From Pseudomonas sp. FP453 (GTDB lineage Bacteria > Pseudomonadota > Gammaproteobacteria > Pseudomonadales > Pseudomonadaceae): a stretch of 64,000 nt of DNA. Below the pieces are notes generated by a model that made no database searches, was not told the origin of the DNA, and saw nothing but the letters and a program-made list of their open reading frames with translations. The position numbers were made by a program, and so were the translations under genes. The DNA lies in NCBI RefSeq assembly GCF_030687495.1, contig NZ_CP117435.1, forward strand, positions 186,001 through 250,000. The letters are read 5' to 3'. Shown in pieces: positions 1 to 6,589 of the stretch. The stretch's first letter is position 1, and each line of letters starts with the position of its first letter.

Positions 1-383
1 GCACCACCCAGCCACAGGGCCGGGCGAGTTTTCGTACGTGGTTGTTCCAGATTGCCCGCAACCGCCTGATCGACCACTGGCGCAAGCACGGCATCCACAA
101 CCCGCTGCACGACAGCTACGACGAGCAATTGCACGCCCAGGCCGACGACCGCGCCGGCCCCGAGCAGCAGTTGAGCCTGAGCCGCGACCAGGCACGGCTC
201 GACGCTGCCCTGCTAGACCTGCCAGAAGACCAGCGCGAAGTCTTCCTGCTACGCCTGCACGGCGACCTTGAAGTGCCGCAAATCGCCACCCTCACGGGCG
301 CCCCGCTGGAAACCGTAAAAAGCCGCCTGCGCTACGCCCAGCAGAAACTGCGCCGCCTGCTGGCCGAGGAGATACCCGCATGA
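1..383 (+). CDS. ECF-type RNA polymerase sigma factor, 5' end outside window
   Basis: The reading frame is open from base 3, so the start lies upstream of the window. The visible part begins inside sigma region 2 (FRTWLFQIARNRLIDHWRKH). It ends with a typical region 4 helix-turn-helix: LPEDQREVFLLRLHGDLEV, then PQIATLTGAPLETVKSRL, the signature of extracytoplasmic-function sigma factors. Its stop overlaps the next start (ATGA at 380-383), indicating translational coupling with a membrane partner that is probably its anti-sigma factor. The family assignment is firm; the specific group and signal cannot be told. Confidence 0.9.
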   Translation, partial: TTQPQGRASFRTWLFQIARNRLIDHWRKHGIHNPLHDSYDEQLHAQADDRAGPEQQLSLSRDQARLDAALLDLPEDQREVFLLRLHGDLEVPQIATLTGAPLETVKSRLRYAQQKLRRLLAEEIPA

Positions 384-973
384 CCGACTCCCGACACACG
401 CCAGATTCCGACGACGTGCTGCTCCAGCACTTCCGTCAACACAGCACGGGTGAGCCACCTGCGTCCCTCGACGCGTTCATCCTCGCCACCGCCCGCCGCG
501 AAGCCCCGGTGCCGCAACCGAACCTGTGGCAACGCTGGCTGCAAGCCTGCCAACGGCCGCGCTGGCAAATGGCGTTCGCCACCGTCGCAGGCTTGGCGCT
601 GATGGTTGGCGTGGTCACGCGCTCGCCCGTGCCACAGCCGGAAATATCCAGCGCGACCTTCTCCGCGCTCCACGAAGAAGCCGCCAGCCCGCCGCCGCCC
701 ATGATGTCCGCCCCCGCGCCGGTGGCTCGTATGGCTGCTGCGTCCAAGGACGAGAGTGTGCAGGTCATGGGCTCGATGGCAGATGAGTCCACCGCCAAAC
801 TCAGCAAGCGTGCGCCGGTGGTGTTGCCTTCATTGGAGGAGGGGTTGCGGGAGATTGTGCGACTGCGTGAGGCAGGACAGACCAAGGAGGCGGATGAAAA
901 GCTACTGCTATTGCATGAGCGTTTTCGCGCAGAAGACTTGCCTGCGCGGTTGGACGCGCTGAAAAAACCTTGA
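380..973 (+). CDS. Probable anti-sigma factor, single membrane span
   Basis: A 197-residue protein overlapping the sigma gene by 4 bp. The N-terminal ~70 residues are hydrophilic and would be cytoplasmic. One hydrophobic segment follows at about residues 72-86 (MAFATVAGLALMVGVV), then a Pro/Ala-rich periplasmic linker and a charged helical C-terminus (LREIVRLREAGQTKEADEKL). This topology and the coupling to an ECF sigma gene suggest a membrane anti-sigma factor. No conserved zinc motif (HxxxCxxC) is visible, so the role is inferred from context. Confidence 0.6.
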   Translation: MTDSRHTPDSDDVLLQHFRQHSTGEPPASLDAFILATARREAPVPQPNLWQRWLQACQRPRWQMAFATVAGLALMVGVVTRSPVPQPEISSATFSALHEEAASPPPPMMSAPAPVARMAAASKDESVQVMGSMADESTAKLSKRAPVVLPSLEEGLREIVRLREAGQTKEADEKLLLLHERFRAEDLPARLDALKKP

Positions 974-1043
974 GTGCGCAACATCGCGCCTGCATCAATT
1001 TGTGGCCCGCCAGTCACTCGACGCTGGCGGGCGCGAGTCTGGC

Positions 1044-1784
1044 TTAGAACTCGGCCACCCTTTTTTCGACTCGGGTGGGGTCTATCAGGTCGAGTATGTC
1101 GCTATAGGTCATGCCCAGGGTCTTCAACGGATGTTCCAACATGAGCGTGTCCACTTTGTTTGATACCTTCTCCCACTCCAGGCTGGACATATCCACATAG
1201 TCCGGGATATTCCTCAGGAGAGACGCCGGCGAGTACTTCCATAGCTGCAGATAGGCAACGGTGCCCGCCATTTCAGGCGTTGTTTGTCCTTGCTTGACCA
1301 AGAACGCTTGTAGATGTTCGAAAGTGTTGGCTGCACTGCTGTCTCCCGCGCCCCAGTCAAAGCCTCTTATGGAATAGTTGTTACTGTCCGGAATCGAATC
1401 GACCATCTGGCTGGCGAGCCCCGCCATCCCCCACGTCAAAGCGTTGAACGTCGAGCCGCCGAACTTGGTCTGGAGAGCGTGCGACATTTCCTTGCCCATC
1501 GGCGTATTGAGCATCGCGTTCAGCTCACGGGTTGCTACGCCCTCAAGGCTTTTCCACTCGTCAGCCGGCACCTGGTCTCGCATCGCGTCGAGACTGGGTG
1601 GTGGCTTCATGCTTTGCAGAAAACTGAGAATTTCTTGTTGCATCTGCGGGTGAAGGGGGTCCTGACCGAACCCAGCATGGCTTTTGGTTTGGGCGGCGGC
1701 GCTGGTCTTGGTGGACTCTGTGGGTGAAGTCATAGTGCCTGGCACTACGGAGTGGGGCTGATTGTTAAGTGACAACATAGGCAT
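1044..1784 (-). CDS. Hypothetical protein with Ser/Thr-rich N-terminus
   Basis: A 246-residue protein not recognised as any family. The first ~36 residues are rich in Ser, Thr, Pro and Gln with one acidic residue; the rest is mixed helical with no membrane span and no obvious catalytic motif. It reads convergently towards the sigma/anti-sigma pair and ends 70 bp from it. The N-terminus resembles type III secretion signals in composition, but nothing secretion-related lies nearby. It belongs to the chromosome side of the tRNA-Arg insertion boundary. Confidence 0.75.
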   Translation of the reverse strand: MPMLSLNNQPHSVVPGTMTSPTESTKTSAAAQTKSHAGFGQDPLHPQMQQEILSFLQSMKPPPSLDAMRDQVPADEWKSLEGVATRELNAMLNTPMGKEMSHALQTKFGGSTFNALTWGMAGLASQMVDSIPDSNNYSIRGFDWGAGDSSAANTFEHLQAFLVKQGQTTPEMAGTVAYLQLWKYSPASLLRNIPDYVDMSSLEWEKVSNKVDTLMLEHPLKTLGMTYSDILDLIDPTRVEKRVAEF

Positions 1785-1876
1785 TTATCCGCTGGGAGTT
1801 GGAAGAAGACCTGCCAGGGAGAGCTGGCAGTCTCTATCTGTGTAAACCGTCAAAGATCTGGTTCCCAGCGACCACA

Positions 1877-1910
1877 AAAAAGCCCCAGGCCTTTCGACCT
1901 GGGGCTTTTT
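1877..1910 (-). terminator. Rho-independent terminator, probably the original tRNA-Arg terminator
   Basis: A perfect 13-bp inverted repeat (AAAAAGCCCCAGG / CCTGGGGCTTTTT) with an 8-base loop and U-tracts possible in both directions. It lies just outside the left end of the element. In an uninterrupted chromosome it would follow the 3' end of tRNA-Arg, so the insertion probably displaced it by about 17 kb. Confidence 0.75.
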
Positions 1911-1918
1911 CATCTGTG

Positions 1919-1943
1919 TATGGTGCCCCGGCGTCGTTTGAAC
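1919..1943 (-). other. Left attachment-site remnant of the integrated element
   Basis: On the minus strand this reads as a decayed copy of the T-arm and acceptor end of the tRNA-Arg at 18824-18900. Both share GTTC.AA, then CGCCGGG, then CACCATA; the left copy has one missing base and several substitutions (about 20 of 26 positions agree by eye). It marks where the tRNA 3' end was duplicated by integration at the far end of the element. Confidence 0.55.
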
Positions 1944-1995
1944 TGAGTAGGAAAAGTACCGTATCTACTGGGCCTCGTTGGGTATGATTCGGTTA

Positions 1996-2015
1996 GGCAT
2001 ACACGTAGGCATACA
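1996..2015 (+). repeat. Left copy of integrase arm-type repeat (two GGCATACA, 12 bp apart)
   Basis: The 19-mer GCATACACGTAGGCATACA (1997-2015) recurs with a single mismatch at 18690-18708 beside the integrase gene. Each copy holds the octamer (R)GCATACA twice with 12-bp spacing. Presence only near the two ends of the element suggests binding sites for the integrase or its excision factor. Confidence 0.6.
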
Positions 2016-2027
2016 GGAGGCCGTTTC

Positions 2028-2819
2028 CTAGGCGGGTTTGGGGGCGCTCGGACCAGCATCCCCATTGGACTTTTTAGAAGGTGTTTTAAGTTCAGGCTTG
2101 AGCAACGTTTTTCTCACCACGCGGTTTGAGGCATTGTCGATTTTGTAGACAGTATCTTTGATTTGGAGATAGGTCGATTTCGTATCGGCCACGATCAGCC
2201 GACCGGTAAGCGTCTCTTTCTGCTCTGTGACAATGGTGTGTTCTCTTGATAGTCCGTAGCTTGCTTGCACCCCGGTTTCCGCTTCGTAAGTTTTTTCTGC
2301 TCGTTCGATGCCGTTCCGAACGGCTACCGTCGGAGCGATAAATATCATCATAAGCACGACTCCTACCAGCACGCTTCTCTGGACCATGCCCCCAAACGAT
2401 CTGGCGTCGTGCATCGCAAAAAAGAGAAATGTGACAGCCGCCCCCAAGCAAATAAATACTGCCCCTGGGATGTAAGCACCGAGCACGGGCACCTTATCTA
2501 CAGTATCCATTAGCTCGGAGAACGTGTAGCTGTAGCCATACACCAGCAGCGTAGGAGTGCCAAGCTCAAGCTCGCTTGTTCCTATACCAAATTGCTCGTA
2601 GTACGCCGCAAGCTCTAGATAACCCCAGACGATCAGAATTGCCTGCGACACCACGATTAGGAGCGTCCCGAATTTAAACACCAGATCGGCATCGATCCTT
2701 TTCGCCTGAACAGGCATGGTGCTGACCTTGTCGAGGGGAGATGGTCCCGCTAGCGGCTGCACTATGTTGATCGGGGTGGTGAGTTCTACCCGAACCGTTC
2801 TATCGCGTTTCCAGAACAT
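2028..2819 (-). CDS. Small multi-span membrane protein, unknown function
   Basis: About 263 residues. The start at 2819 is preferred over the ATG at 2828 because AAGGA lies at a normal distance only from 2819. Hydrophobic segments sit at about residues 45-68, 112-136 and 145-163, followed by a ~95-residue soluble C-terminal domain rich in Lys and Thr. After the first span comes WGYLELAAYYEQFGIG, a layout also seen in the membrane protein at 4928-5671. It is the first gene inside the element's left end and runs towards that end. No family is recognised. Confidence 0.7.
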   Translation of the reverse strand: MFWKRDRTVRVELTTPINIVQPLAGPSPLDKVSTMPVQAKRIDADLVFKFGTLLIVVSQAILIVWGYLELAAYYEQFGIGTSELELGTPTLLVYGYSYTFSELMDTVDKVPVLGAYIPGAVFICLGAAVTFLFFAMHDARSFGGMVQRSVLVGVVLMMIFIAPTVAVRNGIERAEKTYEAETGVQASYGLSREHTIVTEQKETLTGRLIVADTKSTYLQIKDTVYKIDNASNRVVRKTLLKPELKTPSKKSNGDAGPSAPKPA

Positions 2820-2916
2820 GTCTCTCATCCTTGAACCTATGGAGGGCCGAGACGATAACTAAAGCGGTGCTGTGATGCTAGAAGTCGCTGGGGACCCTGA
2901 GGTTTTAGCTCTGGTA

Positions 2917-2934
2917 CGGGGCATGAAACCCGCG
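2917..2934 (-). repeat. Inverted copy of the CGCGGGTT..ATGCCCCG repeat
   Basis: On the minus strand this is the same core as the two direct copies at 3148-3165 and 3281-3298, with two central differences. The similarity extends outward: a CAGGGTCCCC block follows at a like distance in this copy and in the 3148 copy. Confidence 0.6.
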
Positions 2935-3073
2935 GGATCGAGTTAGTGGGAGGTGGTGGAAGTTACTGAAATTTCAATCGTTGAAATTGAAAGGATCTTG
3001 AAGAAAAAGGACCATCCTTACAGCTTCGGTAAAGGTGGCTTTGTCTGTTGCTGATAGTGAACACCTGCATGGC

Positions 3074-3116
3074 GTCAACCAGGGTGATGGCTGTCAACCA
3101 CGTCAACCTGTCAACC
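3074..3116 (+). repeat. GTCAACC iteron array
   Basis: Four copies of GTCAACC start at 3074, 3093, 3102 and 3110, with a degenerate GGTGATGG near 3083 filling the gap, so the period is close to 9 bp. It is the first of three short-repeat sets in this non-coding region. Confidence 0.65.
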
Positions 3117-3132
3117 GACTTAAAAAATCCAG

Positions 3133-3165
3133 CCGCTAACACGAACGCGCGGGTTCTATGCCCCG
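3133..3165 (+). repeat. 33-bp repeat, copy 1
   Basis: Nearly identical to 3266-3298: both begin CCGCT(A/G)ACACGA and end CGCGGGTTCTATGCCCCG. It follows the GTCAACC array directly. Confidence 0.7.
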
Positions 3166-3224
3166 TGTCTATCCGAAATGCCCAGGGTCCCCAGCGGCTT
3201 TACGATTCATAGGGCAAATGCACT

Positions 3225-3250
3225 GGTGAACAGCAGTTCACCTGTTCACT
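3225..3250. repeat. GTGAAC iteron cluster in both orientations
   Basis: Three 9-mers abut one another: GGTGAACAG (+, 3225), GGTGAACTG (-, 3234-3242) and AGTGAACAG (-, 3242-3250). A further AGTGAACAC lies at 3056. From memory these resemble the type I iterons bound by the alpha primase-helicase of satellite P4; that comparison was not checked. Confidence 0.55.
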
Positions 3251-3265
3251 AAGCTGGGCACCTTT

Positions 3266-3298
3266 CCGCTGACACGATAACGCGGGTTCTATGCCCCG
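3266..3298 (+). repeat. 33-bp repeat, copy 2
   Basis: Second direct copy of the GC-rich 33-mer, again placed just after a 9-mer iteron cluster, as copy 1 is. The repeated unit therefore appears to be iterons plus 33-mer. Confidence 0.7.
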
Positions 3299-3410
3299 CA
3301 CGTAGAAGAATGCTTGAGGGCCCCCACCATCGAACCAAAGCCGAGAGCATGACCATCCGCTTCGCTGAAGGAGCAATACTAACGGGGCAGGGGGCTACCT
3401 TAATAAACCC

Positions 3411-3533
3411 GTGTTACGAGTGTTACGCTTGTTACGTAGCCATATAACTATCTGATTTTATTAGATTTTATTAGCGTTACACAGCTGTGACTGGTTCGCC
3501 GATGTGCGTGTTACATGGCAAACAGGTGTTACA
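3411..3533 (+). repeat. GTGTTAC iteron array A
   Basis: Six direct copies of (G/T)(T/C)GTTAC(G/A) begin at 3411, 3420, 3429, 3474, 3508 and 3526. The first three are perfectly tandem with a 9-bp period. An AT-rich patch separates them from the last three. The same heptamer forms array B at 17268-17390 near the other end of the element. Confidence 0.7.
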
Positions 3534-3854
3534 TAAATGAAAGCCTTAGGAGGATCTGGTTGTGATGGTTACGGCGGGTGTCGTCGAACTATGGCTTTCG
3601 TTCAGAAGGGCTGTTACTGGCCAAAAGTTGCCAATCGCGAACGGCACTAATCGACCAAAAGCAGACGTTCGGGATCGGCGAGTTTCGGCCAAAAGGAGCC
3701 GGTCGCATGCGTCAAGGATATAAGGGACAATTAAAGTGCTCTCAGCTGATCTTGTCTACGACCGAGAAGGCGCTACGATGAAGGCGCGTTACGCCGTTTT
3801 CTGGAACTGAAAAGACGGATAAAGAGTAAACAAAAGTTCATTATGGAGGTTCAT

Positions 3855-4817
3855 ATGAGTGGCTATTTAGACTCTATTCCGCATCCGTGGAATCGGAAGC
3901 AGATTATGGCGGCAATGACACACAAATTTACGGAAGTTAAGCCATCAATTGAAAGAACTCCCGGCGGAAAAATCTGGAATGACTTGAAAGGGCTGGATGA
4001 TACGGTATGGATTTTCTATACAAGCATTTCCGAGCTCATTGATGAGATTTGTATCTTTGGCGAGCGAAGCAAGGATCCAGAATTCTGGAATGAAAGAAAT
4101 GAAAAAACGGCAGAACACTATACAAGAGAGGTCAAGCGAAAACTTTACTACTGCACTTCCTCGCTTATGACATTAGTGGAGGTTGCGAGAAACTTTGACA
4201 AAAGACACGATACAAATGGGGTAGGGGTAAAAAGAGCTGAATTTTTCACTACGCCTGGATTGCACGATTTCTTACAGGACTTGCGTAACTTCAGTACTCA
4301 TTGGCGCATTGCCGAAGCCAATTGGTCAATAAACTACAATATGAAAAATGGTACGCGTACGGTGCACTTTCAAATAACCAAGGAAGATTTATTTGCATGG
4401 AGAAAATGGACTGCTAACTCGAAATGCTACATCCAGGCTTTAAATGGCAGTGTTGACGTATACGAAACTCTCACAACATACAAAAAACAAGCACAGGCAT
4501 ATTACTCATGGCACAAAGGCGTTGTAATTGAACAAAACGCTCTGTCTCTGCAACAATATTTTGAGTATACAAAAATTCATGAGGGCCTTCGGCAGTATCA
4601 AAAATGGAACATGCTCCTTTCGCATGCAAAGAACAACACAAATCCTTATCAATACTTGGCAAAGTTTCTCTCACGCTCTCAAATTGAGTCGGTGCTTTCT
4701 TATCCCAAGCACAGCGAACAACAGGTGGATGCTTTGATAAGGGCAGTAGACATGTATCAGATCTGCGACAAAAATCTCAAAGCCAAACTTATGAAGGTCT
4801 TTTCGGTCTCCGAGTAA
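3855..4817 (+). CDS. HEPN-like protein, possible RNase of a defence module
   Basis: The start at 3855 is preferred over 3843 because GGAGGT lies 4 bases before it, giving 320 residues. A long helical region (about 50-115) precedes FLQDLRNFSTHW, where R144-N145-x3-H149 matches the Rx4-6H motif of HEPN ribonucleases. The downstream pattern (a hydrophobic strand, then EDLFAWRKW and a helical tail) resembles widespread uncharacterised proteins with LRNxxxH. GC content is clearly lower than in the chromosome, as in the rest of the cargo. A membrane-protein gene follows after 110 bp in the same direction. Nuclease activity is inferred. Confidence 0.7.
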   Translation: MSGYLDSIPHPWNRKQIMAAMTHKFTEVKPSIERTPGGKIWNDLKGLDDTVWIFYTSISELIDEICIFGERSKDPEFWNERNEKTAEHYTREVKRKLYYCTSSLMTLVEVARNFDKRHDTNGVGVKRAEFFTTPGLHDFLQDLRNFSTHWRIAEANWSINYNMKNGTRTVHFQITKEDLFAWRKWTANSKCYIQALNGSVDVYETLTTYKKQAQAYYSWHKGVVIEQNALSLQQYFEYTKIHEGLRQYQKWNMLLSHAKNNTNPYQYLAKFLSRSQIESVLSYPKHSEQQVDALIRAVDMYQICDKNLKAKLMKVFSVSE

Positions 4818-4927
4818 TTAATACTTGTTTGGCCGCTAAGTTGATCTGCGCCGCCGGACGGGGAATTAGCTACTATTGCATGGTGCGCAAAGCTTACTAC
4901 TCCCAAAACAATCAAATAAGGAATATC

Positions 4928-5671
4928 ATGAGTGATAAATTGTTTCAAGAGCAGTTAAGAGAGTCGCCAGGTGTCTACATTTATTTCCTGTCTCTATATT
5001 CTGTGGGGGCGGGGGCTCTTTATCTATGGGGATATTGGTCCCCATTCGGTGTTAATATTTTAGAATATGTGAATCTCACAGATATAGTGAAGTCAACAAT
5101 ATATCCCATCGCTTCGACTTTTATTTTTCTAGTACTTGGAGTAATGATGGGGCAATTGGTAGGTGTGGGGCCAGAACTTCCGCCTGGCGAAGGCAGAAAC
5201 AGTCCTCCTGCACGGTTTATAATCAGGCATAAACGGTTATTGATTTTTCTCTATATTGCCGGGACTTTGATGTTGATGATTTATGGGCCTGTTGAGAAGT
5301 GGCTGGGGGCATTGCCAGTTCTGCTCGGAGCTCCTATCGCCTTATATGCGAGCGCCAATAATGTTCTAGCACGTCAAATTCCAGCAGACGGACCTCGTAC
5401 TTTATGCTTGTTCTTGCTTGCGGCTCTTCCTTTTATTGCTTTCGGTACTGGTCAATTAAGAGCGGCTGCCGTCCTGAACGGGAAAGCATTCGACTATGTA
5501 GTTGATAATATTACTATAACGCCTGATGCGAACCCTCTTAAAAGTACCCGCTTCATTGGCCATGCTGGTGATTTCTTTTTTTTCTTGGAGCCAGAAAAAC
5601 TGATATTGTCGATCTCCAAATTTGATACAGTAAAAACATTGAGGCTCGGTAGATTCGAGCACAAGCGCTAG
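4928..5671 (+). CDS. Multi-span membrane protein downstream of the HEPN-like gene
   Basis: 247 residues from ATG 4928, which has AAGGA at a proper distance; the longer frame from 4829 lacks a convincing start. About five hydrophobic segments are visible (near residues 14-35, 52-78, 98-118, 125-142 and 155-175), then a soluble C-terminus of about 65 residues with GHAGDFFFFLEPEK. After the first span comes LWGYWSPFGVNILEY, like the FG-containing loop of the protein at 2028-2819. No family is recognised. The same strand and a short gap suggest co-expression with the HEPN-like gene. Confidence 0.75.
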   Translation: MSDKLFQEQLRESPGVYIYFLSLYSVGAGALYLWGYWSPFGVNILEYVNLTDIVKSTIYPIASTFIFLVLGVMMGQLVGVGPELPPGEGRNSPPARFIIRHKRLLIFLYIAGTLMLMIYGPVEKWLGALPVLLGAPIALYASANNVLARQIPADGPRTLCLFLLAALPFIAFGTGQLRAAAVLNGKAFDYVVDNITITPDANPLKSTRFIGHAGDFFFFLEPEKLILSISKFDTVKTLRLGRFEHKR

Positions 5672-5763
5672 CGAGTACCCTCGTATTTGGTCTCACTATG
5701 TGAGCATAGCTGGCCCGAAAAAATACTTTCGGTGAACTTCGCTTTTGGCCGAAAGCTGTCTGG

Positions 5764-6166
5764 TCAGGTGTTGACTAACTCCATGCTGTGGGTGGCATGG
5801 ACATCTTTTGTTCCCATGAAGCCGCAGCGCAGGTAGACGCGTCGCCTTCAGAAGTATCGGTGGAAAGACGCGCCTTCTGAAAGTGATGAGCGGCGTGTGC
5901 AACCAACGCTTTTACCAGCGCCTGACCGACATGTTGATTCCTTGCCGCACGTGCCACGTACACTCGCCGTAGCCTGACGGTATTGGACTTATTATAGGGA
6001 TCAACTGATAGCCCTCCGATTCCTATCACTTGCGGGTTCGAATACGCTGCCATGAGACATTCACCGGACGCGTGAGAAATCTGAAACCTTCTGCAACTGC
6101 CTCTCTCTCCAGAGTAAGAACTTCCGCCGGTAGATGCGTAATTTTTTGAATTTCAATTGGTTTCAT
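5764..6166 (-). pseudogene. Broken GNAT-family N-acetyltransferase
   Basis: Starting at the ATG at 6166, the N-terminus reads as a normal acetyltransferase (AEVLTLEREAVAEGFRFLTR). The frame then jumps: about 15 codons expected in this family appear to be missing near 6060, and the text resumes as GECLMAAYSNPQVIGIGGLSV with the acetyl-CoA-binding region RLRRVYVARAARNQHVGQAL. Near 5837 one T is missing in the coding strand. Restoring it gives DAFYLRCGFMGTKDVHATHS and a stop at 5764. With a deletion and a frameshift the gene is almost certainly dead. Confidence 0.75.
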
Positions 6167-6589
6167 TCATCGTCCCTGATTCGGTGGGAATCCTTTTGGC
6201 TGATCGAGGATGCATCGGGCGCATGCTGTGAGCGATGCTAGTGGCAGCTACCGACGAGAAGCGGTCGTTTAGATGGTGCTAGAAATCGGAAGCTATTCAG
6301 TGAGCTGATCCAGCATTTCGGTAATCTCACTCTTGCTCTTGCTCAGTGGAGGTGGTCGTGATGATTAGTGCACCAACGTCCAGTCGAGACGTAAGCACAG
6401 CTTGGCGATGGTGCTTCACGATGCAGACGTAGCATTTGTCGGCTAGCCGTGCACGACCAAAGTCCAATCATGCGGCGCCTCTTGTAGCGTCCTGGCACCT
6501 CTGGCGAGACTCAGCCGGTGACGAATAGACAGGATACTGGCAAAACGATAGTGTCTACGTCTAGCAGTACCTTAACTGGAGAGCTGGAT
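6167..6589. other. Non-coding stretch in the element cargo
   Basis: No frame with a credible start or family resemblance is seen on either strand; short open frames here lack ribosome-binding sites. It separates the dead acetyltransferase from the ATPase gene and may be residue of decayed genes. Confidence 0.4.

Larger units (their letters stand above)
2829..3854. other. Kilobase non-coding region with layered repeats, candidate replication origin
   Basis: No convincing gene is seen; the 67-codon frame at 3578-3781 looks spurious. Instead the stretch holds several sets of short repeats phased at about 9 bp: GTCAACC copies (3074-3116), (G/A)GTGAAC copies (3056-3064, 3225-3250) and GTGTTAC copies (3411-3533). 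They alternate with a 33-bp GC-rich repeat (3133-3165, 3266-3298) and are followed by an AT-rich patch (about 3440-3475). This is the organisation of an iteron-type origin. It lies 9 kb from the primase-helicase gene of the same element. Confidence 0.5.

Noticed and set aside
2917..3533. Short repeats considered as a CRISPR array
   Set aside because: Repeats are only 7-9 bp or occur two to three times as 33-mers without regular unique spacers, and no cas genes are present.
3578..3781. 67-codon open frame in the non-coding region
   Set aside because: Its sequence resembles common non-coding Pseudomonas spacer text read in frame (CGACCAAAAGCAGACGTTCG type), it lacks a convincing ribosome-binding site and it lies among repeats.
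6239..6480. Possible minus-strand gene fragment (DFGRARLADKCYVC...)
   Set aside because: No start codon with a ribosome-binding site and no recognisable family; treated as non-coding.
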